Shown here piece by piece: positions 54,775-64,000 of a stretch of DNA of 64,000 nt (positions within the stretch are counted from its first letter, which is position 1; each line of letters starts with the position of its first letter). The position numbers were made by a program, and so were the translations under genes. The DNA lies in the NCBI GenBank assembly GCA_904373265.1, contig CAJFEE010000015.1:1-64000 (forward strand), written 5' to 3'. This stretch comes from Candidatus Harrysmithiimonas galli. Lineage in GTDB: Bacteria > Bacillota > Bacilli > CAJFEE01. The notes beneath the pieces are model-generated. The model was not told the origin of the DNA and searched no databases. It saw nothing but the letters and a program-made list of their open reading frames with translations.

Positions 54775-55959
54775 ATGAAGAAAACGATTCGCGACGTGGA
54801 CGTAAAAGGTAAAAGAATTTTTTGTCGGGCGGATTTTAATATTCCGATGAAGGACGGAAAAATTGTAGATGAGACGAGAATTTTATGTACGATACCGACC
54901 ATTCGATATTTAATTGACCAAGGGGCAAAGGTAATTTTGGCAAGTCATTTGGGTCGACCAAAGGGGCAAGTGATTGAGGATTTACGCATGACTCCGATTG
55001 CTGAATGTCTGTCGAAAATCTTGGCACAACCAGTGCACAAAGTAGATCATATTTTTGGACCAGAAGTGGATGAAAAAATTGCATCTTTAAAAAATGGAGA
55101 TGTGCTTTTATTGGAAAATTTGCGCTTTGACATTAGGGAAGAGAAGAATGATCTAGAATTTGCAAAGAAATTGGCTTCTTATGGAGAAATTTTCGTCTGT
55201 GATGCTTTTGGAGCAGCGCATCGTGCACATGCATCGATCTCTGGGATTGCTGGTTATGTTCCGTGTGTTGCTGGATTTTTGATGGAAAAGGAAATTGAGG
55301 TGTTGAGTAATGCCTTAAATCATCCAAAGCGTCCGTTTACGGCGATTGTCGGTGGATCAAAGGTAAAGGATAAAATTGGAGTTATTGATCGTCTGCTTGA
55401 TAAAGTAGACTCTTTAATTATTGGTGGCGGTTTAGCATATACATTTTTAAAAGCAAAGGGCTATGAAATCGGAAATTCTTTATTGGAAGAAGATAAAATT
55501 GAATTGGCAAAAGGATTTATCAAAAAGGCCGAAGAAAAAGGCGTTCGTTTTTGTATGCCGGTTGATACAGTTGTTGCGGATGGTTTTTCAGAAACAGCGA
55601 ATACAAAAACGGTCGATATTGATCAGATTCCGCTCGGATGGATGGGGCTGGATATTGGACCAAAAACGATTCAACAGTATGTCGAGGTGATTAAAAATTC
55701 CAGTCTTGTGATTTGGAATGGTCCCATGGGTGTATTTGAGATGGAACCGTTTTCTTCTGGCACAAAAGCTGTGGCGATGGCATTGGCCACATCAGATTCG
55801 ACCTATTCCGTAATCGGTGGCGGGGATTCTGCAGCGGCCGCAGAAAAATTTCAGGTGGCAGACCAAATGGATCATATTTCAACTGGTGGTGGAGCTTCTT
55901 TGGAATTTATGGAGGGAAAGAAGCTTCCAGGTATCGAAGTGTTACAAGATAAAGAATAA
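54775..55959 (+). CDS. pgk: Phosphoglycerate kinase
   Basis: 394 residues. It transfers phosphate from 1,3-bisphosphoglycerate to ADP. Clear landmarks are CRADFNIPM (substrate site; other species have RVDFNVP), [53 protein letters not shown] and [12 protein letters not shown] with the closing [29 protein letters not shown] precedes the ATG. The 117-base gap after gap has a T-rich stretch but no strong hairpin. Confidence 0.97.
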   Translation: MKKTIRDVDVKGKRIFCRADFNIPMKDGKIVDETRILCTIPTIRYLIDQGAKVILASHLGRPKGQVIEDLRMTPIAECLSKILAQPVHKVDHIFGPEVDEKIASLKNGDVLLLENLRFDIREEKNDLEFAKKLASYGEIFVCDAFGAAHRAHASISGIAGYVPCVAGFLMEKEIEVLSNALNHPKRPFTAIVGGSKVKDKIGVIDRLLDKVDSLIIGGGLAYTFLKAKGYEIGNSLLEEDKIELAKGFIKKAEEKGVRFCMPVDTVVADGFSETANTKTVDIDQIPLGWMGLDIGPKTIQQYVEVIKNSSLVIWNGPMGVFEMEPFSSGTKAVAMALATSDSTYSVIGGGDSAAAAEKFQVADQMDHISTGGGASLEFMEGKKLPGIEVLQDKE

Positions 55960-55973
55960 AATGAGGTGGAGAT

Positions 55974-56732
55974 ATGCGTAAACCGATTATTGCAGCAAAT
56001 TGGAAAATGCATAAAACCGTAGCAGAGGCAGTCGCATTTATCCAGGCGTTAAAAGGAAAACTTCCCGATTCAAATCAGGTAGACAGCGTGATTTGTATGC
56101 CAGCTATCTCTTTATTTGCTGGTGTCAAGGAAGCAAAAGAAACCGGAATAAAAATCGGTGCACAAAATATGTATTTTGAAAAGGCGGGTGCGTTTACTGG
56201 AGAAATCAGTCCTATAATGCTAGAAGATTTATCTGTTTCGTATGTGATTCTTGGACATTCAGAACGGCGTGGAATTTTTCAAGAATCGAATGAAATGATC
56301 CAAAAAAAAGTCATGGCAGCTTATTTGCATCATTTAATACCCATTGTTTGTTGTGGTGAATCTTTGGCAGAACATGAGATGGGGAAAACAAATGAAATTG
56401 TAAAAAATCAAGTGCTGTCTGCATTTTCAGCATGTACCAAAGAGCAGGTGACACGATCTGTCATTGCCTATGAACCAATTTGGGCAATTGGAACCGGAAA
56501 ATCCAGTTCGGCAGCGGATGCCGATGAAACATGTGGATATATTCGCAGCGTGATTGAAGAAAGGTTTGGAACAGACGCTGCAGAGAAAATTCGGATTCAA
56601 TATGGTGGCAGTGTGAAGCCAGACAATATTTCTGAATATATAAAGAAGGAAAATATAGATGGGGCATTGGTTGGTGGCGCCAGTTTGGAACCCGAATCGT
56701 TTCTTCAATTATTGGAGGCAGGAAAGCAATGA
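55974..56732 (+). CDS. tpiA: Triosephosphate isomerase
   Basis: 252 residues. It interconverts dihydroxyacetone phosphate and glyceraldehyde 3-phosphate. The active site is complete: Lys in AANWKMHKT, His in [11 protein letters not shown], Glu in [14 protein letters not shown], and the phosphate loop [13 protein letters not shown] with [11 protein letters not shown]. It starts 14 bases after pgk behind AATGAGGTGGAG, and overlaps the next gene by four bases (ATGA), so translation is coupled. Confidence 0.97.
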   Translation: MRKPIIAANWKMHKTVAEAVAFIQALKGKLPDSNQVDSVICMPAISLFAGVKEAKETGIKIGAQNMYFEKAGAFTGEISPIMLEDLSVSYVILGHSERRGIFQESNEMIQKKVMAAYLHHLIPIVCCGESLAEHEMGKTNEIVKNQVLSAFSACTKEQVTRSVIAYEPIWAIGTGKSSSAADADETCGYIRSVIEERFGTDAAEKIRIQYGGSVKPDNISEYIKKENIDGALVGGASLEPESFLQLLEAGKQ

Positions 56733-58267
56733 GTCAAAAACCATTAACCGCATTAATTATTTTAGATGGCTTTGGCTGGCGTGAGGAGGATGCAGATAAT
56801 GCAGTCAATCAAGCTAATAAACCAAATTTTGATACGTATTGGAACATATATCCACATGCCACTTTAACAGCTTGTGGTGAAGCAGTCGGGCTTCCTGAAG
56901 GACAAATGGGGAATTCCGAAGTTGGACATACCAATATTGGTGCTGGAAGAATTGTGTATCAAAGTCTGACCAAAATCAATATTGCAATTCGAAAAGGCGA
57001 ATTTGCACAAAACGAAGTGTTGAAAAAAGGTATGGCTTATGCAAAGGAAAATCAGCGTGCCATCCATTTTATGGGATTGTTGTCGGATGGCGGGATTCAT
57101 AGTCATATTAATCATTTGTTTGCTTTATTGGAAATGGCAAAGGACTATGATTTGGAACGCGTTTATGTGCATAGCTTTTTAGATGGTCGAGATGTTGGTC
57201 CGCAAACGGCCAAAACATATCTTTTGGATTTGCAAGAAAAGCTAAAGCAGCTACAAATTGGAAAAATGGCAACGATTTCTGGACGATATTATGCGATGGA
57301 TCGTGACAATCGTTGGGAGCGTGTGAAAAAGGTATACGATGCCATTTGTTATGGTGAGGGGATGAGATTTCAGGATCCATTGATAGCTGTTGATACGAGC
57401 TATAAAGATGATGTTTTTGATGAGTTTGTTGTACCGATTGTCTTGACAGATGAAAACAATGAACCGATTGCAACGCTGGAATCTGGCGATGTCGTTGTGT
57501 TTTTCAACTTCCGACCGGATCGAGCAATTCAGCTTTCCAATGCTTTGACACAGTCAGGGTTTGATTCATTTGATCGGGGTTTCAGTCCACCAAAACATTT
57601 GCATTATATTTGTATGACGCATTTTAGTGAAACGGTGAATGGTACTGTTGCTTTTGCAGCAACCGATTTGACCAATACCTATGGTGAAATTATTGCGAAT
57701 AATGGTTTAAAGCAACTGCGAATTGCAGAGACGGAGAAGTACCCACATGTGACTTTTTTCTTTAGCGGAGGGCGTGAAAAGGAATTTGAAGGTGAGACAC
57801 GAATTTTAATTCATTCGCCAAAGGTTGCAACTTATGATTTGAAGCCAGAAATGAGTGCTTATGAGGTTGGCGATGCTTGTGTACAAGCAGTTGAATCGGG
57901 ACAATTTGATACAATCATTTTAAATTTTGCCAATCCAGATATGGTTGGACATTCTGGAATTCTGGCAGCAACAAAAAAGGCAGTGGAAGCGGTGGATGAA
58001 AACTTAGGAAAAGTTGTTCGTGCGGTTTTAAAGCAAGGCGGTGTTTGTTTAATTACGGCAGATCATGGGAATGCAGAGGTTATGAAACAAGCGGATGGTT
58101 CACCGATGACGGCTCATACGACCAACCCAGTGCCAATTATTATCACCAAAAAAGGTGTCACACTGCGCAGTGACGGCATTTTGGCGGATTTAATTCCGAC
58201 TATGCTGGATTTATTGGAAATTGAGCAGCCACCAGAAATGACTGGAAGAAGTTTAATTCAAAAATAG
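56729..58267 (+). CDS. gpmI: Phosphoglycerate mutase, cofactor-independent (Mn-dependent)
   Basis: 512 residues. It interconverts 3- and 2-phosphoglycerate through a phosphoserine enzyme. The metal site begins [18 protein letters not shown]; the nucleophile Ser is in [31 protein letters not shown] binds substrate; [17 protein letters not shown] is invariant; the metal residues recur in NPDMVGHSG and [10 protein letters not shown]. Overlaps tpiA by four bases. This iPGM type, not the 2,3-bisphosphoglycerate-dependent type, is usual in Clostridia and Bacillus. Confidence 0.97.
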   Translation: MSQKPLTALIILDGFGWREEDADNAVNQANKPNFDTYWNIYPHATLTACGEAVGLPEGQMGNSEVGHTNIGAGRIVYQSLTKINIAIRKGEFAQNEVLKKGMAYAKENQRAIHFMGLLSDGGIHSHINHLFALLEMAKDYDLERVYVHSFLDGRDVGPQTAKTYLLDLQEKLKQLQIGKMATISGRYYAMDRDNRWERVKKVYDAICYGEGMRFQDPLIAVDTSYKDDVFDEFVVPIVLTDENNEPIATLESGDVVVFFNFRPDRAIQLSNALTQSGFDSFDRGFSPPKHLHYICMTHFSETVNGTVAFAATDLTNTYGEIIANNGLKQLRIAETEKYPHVTFFFSGGREKEFEGETRILIHSPKVATYDLKPEMSAYEVGDACVQAVESGQFDTIILNFANPDMVGHSGILAATKKAVEAVDENLGKVVRAVLKQGGVCLITADHGNAEVMKQADGSPMTAHTTNPVPIIITKKGVTLRSDGILADLIPTMLDLLEIEQPPEMTGRSLIQK

Positions 58268-58399
58268 GGTCGTACTGACAATCCCTAAAATACCACAAAA
58301 GTTTTGAAATAGAGTCTGTTGGATGAAAATGGGGTCTAAAAGCTCTGATGTAAAGTTTTCAAGCTGAAACATTTGCATAATGGTGGGAAAATAATTTGA

Positions 58400-59728
<1,329 letters not shown>

Positions 59729-59779
59729 TCATTTTTAATGAAAAATACGTCTGAAATTGGTCATACAGCGTTTATAGTA

Positions 59780-59828
59780 AAAAACTCTCATTTAGGTGTA
59801 TTAATCACATTTAGATGGGAGTTTTTTT
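59780..59828 (+). terminator. Terminator after eno
   Basis: AAACTCTCAT pairs with ATGGGAGTTT (one wobble), within longer symmetric DNA (ATTTAG...), followed by seven T. It ends the glycolytic operon. Confidence 0.85.
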
Positions 59829-59889
59829 GTGCTTATATCCGATTTGTTGAAAAAATTTATGTTAAAATTTTAGATTGAGAATTATTCAA

Positions 59890-60720
59890 ATTAAAGTAGA
59901 GAAACGTACAATTACAATGTTGGTCAATGCATTTAATATTTAACAGAACATCATGAAATTGAAGACGTGGTCTCTTTGCATAGTAAAAAATTCATTAAGC
60001 ATCAACAAGCAATTGGTAATCAATCGACTTATATTAACATATTGATTACAGGCATCCGATTGCTTTATGTATTTTTGTTTAAAGAAGCGTATGTGTCATT
60101 GAATATTATGAACAAAATTAGGAAGATAAACCAGTGATTAAAATCTTTTCTGATAAAGAAGTGGCATGAATGATTGCTGTATATGATTTCAAAACATACC
60201 TCAATGCAAGAAATAAGGTCATTGTGACTATGTTTGTGGACACGGGTATACGAATGAGTGCGCTTATCAATCTTCAAAGTGACTGGGTTCATGGTACAAG
60301 CATATGAGTATTTGGGAAAGGTTCAAAATGGGGGTGTGTTCCAATTGGTCTCGTGCTGGAGAAATACATGATTCGCTATGCGCGTATAAAAGAGGATTAT
60401 TTCAAAAGCAACAATCTTTGAGCGTAACGATTATTTCTTATCAATAGGTGGCAATCCTGTTACAACTGTTCAAATACAAAATGTGACTGGGAATGCCAAT
60501 AAGAAAGCGAAAGTGCATGAAAGAGATTCGATGTTCACCTCATACTTTAAGATACCATTCAATTTAATCAAATTCAATATGATTAACAAATATTAATGGA
60601 ACATTAGGTGGTAAAGTGATTGCTACCTTTAGCAATATCAAATCATAATATTTATGTTGGGTGTATTGTGCCATAGCACAACATTTGGTCGTGATTATCC
60701 AAAACTTGGTTTATAACTGA
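59890..60720 (+). pseudogene. Tyrosine recombinase (integrase), multiply broken
   Basis: Read over several frames this is a full integrase. The N-terminal core-binding region reads SLHSKKFIKHQQAIGNQST then YINILITGIRLLY (about 59960-60070). After a frame change, EDKPVIKIFSDKEVA precedes a TGA, then YLNARNKVIVTMFVDTGIRM then SALINLQ (about 60205-60275) carries the first catalytic Arg, and FGKGSKW-like and VPIGLVLEKYMIRYARIKED follow. The last part has SIGGNPVTTVQIQNVTGNAN, then RCSPHTLRYH, in which the catalytic box H-LRH reads H-LRY. At least three frameshifts and one stop. It lies directly before the restriction-modification genes and probably brought them in. Confidence 0.75.
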
Positions 60721-60855
60721 GCAATTTGATTATTCTTTGTTGGACATGTAACACTGATTTAGGCAATGGTAGCAAATTGGACTTCGATTGGAGTTACCAG
60801 AATTAGAGTTTATTTTATCGTATGGTTCACAGATGAACCAATTTACTTAGTACTG

Positions 60856-60894
60856 AAAAATTAGAAGTGAACAACATAAGTCACTTCTAATTTT
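60856..60894. terminator. Terminator-like hairpin before the methyltransferase gene
   Basis: AATTAGAAGTGA pairs with TCACTTCTAATT across a ten-base loop, followed by TTTT. It probably ended the integrase transcript. The promoter of the methyltransferase would lie after it. Confidence 0.7.
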
Positions 60895-61001
60895 TTCATT
60901 ACCAAGACAACAAAGCAATATTTACAACTGAGTTTTAATTTTTGAGTGAGATGATTTTAAGATATAATATGATAGAAGTGTTATGTATGAGGATGGTAAA
61001 A

Positions 61002-62897
61002 ATGTTTAAACAAAACCTATTTGATGCAAGTAAATACATTAAAGCAAAACCAGTTGTAAAATGGGCTGGTGGTAAAACACAAATGTTAGATATACTTGTT
61101 TTAAATAAGCCTGAGAAATTTAATAAATATATTGAACCTTTTATCGGTGGAGGTGCTCTATTTTTTGACCTTTCACCTGAAAATGCAATCATATCTGACT
61201 CCAACCCTGAATTGATAAACCTTTATAAGGTTATTGCAGATGATGTTGATGAATTGATTGTTAAATTAAAAGAAATGAAAAATGAAGAAGAATTTTATTA
61301 TATGGTAAGAGCAACAAATCCTGACACCTTAACAAAAATTGAGAAGGCAGCCAGAACTTTATTTTTAAATAGAACCTGTTTCAATGGCTTGTATAGGGTG
61401 AATAAAAAAGGGGAATTTAATGTTCCTTTTGGTAAATATAAAAATCCTAAAATTTGTGATGAAGAAAACTTGAGGGCTGTTAGTAAAGCTTTAGAGAAGG
61501 CTACTATTATTCATAGTGATTACAAAAAGATACTGCGTGATTATGCAGAGCCTGGTGATTTTATCTTTTTAGACCCTCCATATTTCCCAGTATCACAGTA
61601 CGCTGATTTTAAAAGATATACCAAAGAACAGTTTCATGAAGAAGACCAAAAAGAATTGGCGGATGAAGTAAAACGATTAAGGGATTTAGGTTGTCATGTA
61701 CTTCTTACTAATTCTAATCATCCTTTGGTTCATCAATTTTATGAAGAGTTTGGGATAAGTGTCCATCAAACTAAGAGAAATATAAATAGCAATGCTTCAA
61801 AAAGAACTGGGGAGGATGTACTTGTTAAAGTCGAGCCATACAAGCGAAAGATTATAGCAAAACCGATAGAATTACCTGAGCAAATGAGCAAATTTCCTTC
61901 AACACGCTTTATGGGAAGCAAAGAAAAGCTCTTAAATTATATTTGGGGAGTTGCTTCACAATTTGAATTTGAAACGGTTTTGGATTTGTTTAGCGGCAGC
62001 GGTGTAGTGAGCTACATGTTTAAAGCCCAGAATAAGCAAGTGTTTAGTAATGATTATATGGCATTCTCTGCTAATATAACTAAGGCTTTAGTTGAAAATA
62101 ACAATGTTGTTTTAACTGAAAAGGATTTAGAGATAATTTTAAATGAAGATACAGTAACTGATCATTTTGTCTCTGCTACTTATAAAGATTTATATTTTTA
62201 TGATGAAGATAATGCCTTTATCGATATAGTCAGAGCAAACTTGAGAAAATTAAAAAATGAAAATAAGGAAGCTCTTGTTTTAATGGCTCTTGTTCGTGCT
62301 TGTCTGAAAAAGAGACCCAGAGGAATTTTTACTTATACTGGATATCGCTATGATGATGGAAGAAGAGATTTGACATTAACTTTGAAGGAACAATTTTTAG
62401 AAGCTGTTGAGGCAGTTAATAATGCCGTTTTTGATAATGGTAAAGCGAACTTTTCACATCATGGAGATGCAATGTTCACAGAACAAAAAGCTGATTTAGT
62501 ATATATTGACCCACCATATTATAGCCCATTAAGCGATAACGAATATGTTAGAAGGTATCACTTTGTAGAAGGTTTAGTAAGGGATTGGCAAGGTGTTGAA
62601 ATGCAGTGGCATACAAAAACAAAAAAATTCAAGAGTTATCCTACTCCTTTTAGCACGCAAAAAGGAGCATATGAAGCATTTGACCAACTGTTTGAGCATC
62701 ACCAGAACAGCATCATAATTGTTTCATATTCTTCCAATTCATTGCCGAATAAAGAAGATATGGTAGAGATAATGAAAAAATATAAAAGAAATGTCGATGT
62801 AGTATCTGTGGACTATAAATATTCATTTGGAAATCAAGGACATAAGGTTGGAAATAACAAAAATTCAGTAGAAGAGTATTTGTTTATTGGATATTGA
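61002..62897 (+). CDS. Fused two-domain adenine-N6 DNA methyltransferase (M.FokI-like, type IIS)
   Basis: 631 residues from ATG 61002, behind GAGGATGG; longer in-frame starts at 60942 onward lack a site. Two complete D12-class (Dam-like) domains lie in tandem. Domain 1 (about 10-285): VVKWAGGKTQML binds AdoMet, and FLDPPYFPVSQYADF (about 190) is catalytic. Domain 2 (about 295-631): STRFMGSKEKLLNYIWG, TVLDLFSGSGVVSYMF and VYIDPPYYSPLSDNEYV (about 502). Such fusions methylate the two different strands of an asymmetric site, as M.FokI does. It is paired with an AlwI-like endonuclease 18 bases on, which suggests a GGATC-type site by analogy. AGA-rich codons and lower GC than the glycolytic genes suggest transfer. 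Confidence 0.92.
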   Translation: MFKQNLFDASKYIKAKPVVKWAGGKTQMLDILVLNKPEKFNKYIEPFIGGGALFFDLSPENAIISDSNPELINLYKVIADDVDELIVKLKEMKNEEEFYYMVRATNPDTLTKIEKAARTLFLNRTCFNGLYRVNKKGEFNVPFGKYKNPKICDEENLRAVSKALEKATIIHSDYKKILRDYAEPGDFIFLDPPYFPVSQYADFKRYTKEQFHEEDQKELADEVKRLRDLGCHVLLTNSNHPLVHQFYEEFGISVHQTKRNINSNASKRTGEDVLVKVEPYKRKIIAKPIELPEQMSKFPSTRFMGSKEKLLNYIWGVASQFEFETVLDLFSGSGVVSYMFKAQNKQVFSNDYMAFSANITKALVENNNVVLTEKDLEIILNEDTVTDHFVSATYKDLYFYDEDNAFIDIVRANLRKLKNENKEALVLMALVRACLKKRPRGIFTYTGYRYDDGRRDLTLTLKEQFLEAVEAVNNAVFDNGKANFSHHGDAMFTEQKADLVYIDPPYYSPLSDNEYVRRYHFVEGLVRDWQGVEMQWHTKTKKFKSYPTPFSTQKGAYEAFDQLFEHHQNSIIIVSYSSNSLPNKEDMVEIMKKYKRNVDVVSVDYKYSFGNQGHKVGNNKNSVEEYLFIGY

Positions 62898-62915
62898 TTC
62901 TAGGGGGAGAATTGG

Positions 62916-64000
62916 ATGGTTGGAAAGGCTTGGTACATTGGTAATACTACAATTAGAAATGCTAAAAGGTTAAAGGAAGGGTTAAGAGTGCTTGTTAATT
63001 CTCATCTCCATGGGAATTTGATAGGGAAAACTAATGAACAAAAATTTGCAAAGTTGCTACATGAAGAAGGTGTTGTTTTCGTCAAGCGTTTAGATGATTT
63101 GCCAGAAAGTGACACTAGTGATGTAGGAAGAAAGTGGAGAGCTGCATTCATTAATGCAATTGGGATTTCTTAAACATGCAGAAGCAGATAACCCTTTTAC
63201 AGTGACTTCAAACGGTATTAGGTTAATAAATGTAAATACGCTTCCAGCAGAGCAAGAAGTATTTTTAAGAGCGTTATTAGCACACCAAATTCCATCTGAA
63301 ATAGAAGATTTTCCTAAGCCCATCTTTAGTCCTTTACGAATTGTTTTAGAAGTGTTAGCAAAATTAGAAAGTGAAAATTTAGAAGCGAAAATTTCAAAGG
63401 ATGAAATGGCTTCTATTGTTCAGGTTACAAGAAGAATTGAAGACGTAGATAATGCTGTCAATAAAATTAAAGAGTATCGGGAGCAACTTTCGCAGATTCG
63501 TGTAGCCAGAGATAAGAGGCAGTTTGTTAATGCTTATCGTGATAATGTTGCTACGACTTTAACAGGTCAAAGTTCAGGTACTCTTAATGATTATGCGGAT
63601 TCTAATTTTAGATACTTAAAATTAACAGGACTTTTTATTGAAAATGGCAGTTCACTAAAAATTGCAGTTCATAAACAAACAATATTTGAACAAATTTTGC
63701 TTGAACCATGGAGACCAATCCCATCAGTTGATTACTTGAATGTTCTATGGAGTGGAGCAATATTACCAACAGACAATGCTGTTAAAGCAATAGAAGCTAT
63801 TCAAGCTACAGCTACCCTTTTACAAAATAATGGAGAGCAAATTACTCTTCCACAGTTACGATTCTTAAATCAACAAGATTTATCACATTTAAGGCTTAAC
63901 CTAGAAGAAGATTGGTTAAAAGTACTAGAAAAACGGTTTGCTAGTAATCAAGTTAATGAATGGGAAGATATACTTGAATATTTAAAAGCCTTAACTAGAC
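62916..64000 (+). pseudogene. AlwI-like type IIS restriction endonuclease, frameshifted, continues beyond the window
   Basis: AGGGGGAG lies seven bases before ATG 62916. The first 78 or so residues (GKAWYIGNTTIRNAKRLKEG, HLHGNLIGKTNEQKFAKLLH, DTSDVGRKWRAAFI) are strongly reminiscent of AlwI/MlyI-type nucleases. At about 63149-63153 the frame shifts: the original frame ends at TAA 63171-63173, but the +1 frame continues without a stop to the window edge (MQLGFLKHAEADNPF at 63154 on, later LRALLAHQIPSEIEDFPKPI, FVNAYRDNVATT, and IFEQILLEPWRPIPS). One extra A in CATTAATG would explain it. The enzyme is cut off by the window edge, so the nuclease motif may lie outside. If the shift is real, the methyltransferase is now orphaned. 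Confidence 0.8.

Overview
The window is AT-rich DNA from a low-GC Bacillota (Firmicutes) bacterium. The supporting evidence is strong GGAGG ribosome sites with frequent GTG/TTG starts, a guanidine-I riboswitch, a YtrA-type GntR/ABC unit, a LysM-G5-M23 wall hydrolase, a CtpB/MinJ-like pair and a gap-pgk-tpiA-gpmI-eno operon. The molybdopterin oxidoreductase, modAB and the gene styles suggest an anaerobic or facultative, Clostridia-like organism. The genus cannot be fixed by eye. No tRNA, rRNA or CRISPR array was seen.

Layout. 1-5.4 kb: a TnpB tail, a LysR regulator, an aldo/keto reductase, decayed genes (flavodoxin-like, serine recombinase, MerR) and a small alarmone synthetase. 6.1-16.7 kb: an unusual 791-residue protein with two isoprenoid-synthase-like halves, a YjdF-like membrane protein, a degenerate-GGDEF/EAL phosphodiesterase, SstT, an HD hydrolase, a small heme-type membrane protein, a hypoxanthine/uracil-type DNA glycosylase, and a guanidine riboswitch controlling two SMR exporter genes. 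17-21.3 kb: a GntR-ABC-permease unit behind a 31-bp perfect palindrome, then guaA. 21.3-23.1 kb: a small island at the guaA 3' end, with an att-like direct repeat, an EamA transporter and two copies of a leader-peptide/attenuator module. 23.8-28 kb: a CtpB-like protease, a MinJ-like PDZ protein, and a phage-style regulatory island (two small XRE proteins divergent from an S24-type repressor).

28-33.5 kb: a molybdenum-enzyme locus. A four-cluster ferredoxin subunit and a PucR/CdaR-type regulator diverge from the catalytic subunit, which is followed by an HTH-PBP regulator. ModA and ModB lie at 45.4-47 kb without ModC. 34-53 kb is gene-sparse: an M23 hydrolase, small secreted or lipoprotein genes, a ricin-type lectin, a DHA2 exporter, an alpha/beta hydrolase, a papain-like amidase with an apparent ATT start, and many remnants of mobile or lost genes (tyrosine integrase, ABC-F, mobilization protein, IS3 OrfA). 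53.6-59.8 kb is the lower-glycolysis operon. 59.9-64 kb: a decayed tyrosine integrase beside a type IIS restriction-modification system, made of a fused two-domain adenine methyltransferase and an AlwI-like endonuclease that carries a frameshift and runs off the window.

The most unusual items are the tandem isoprenoid synthase, the duplicated leader/attenuator pair inside the guaA-site repeat, the modAB unit lacking modC, and the frameshifted AlwI-like system next to a dead integrase.
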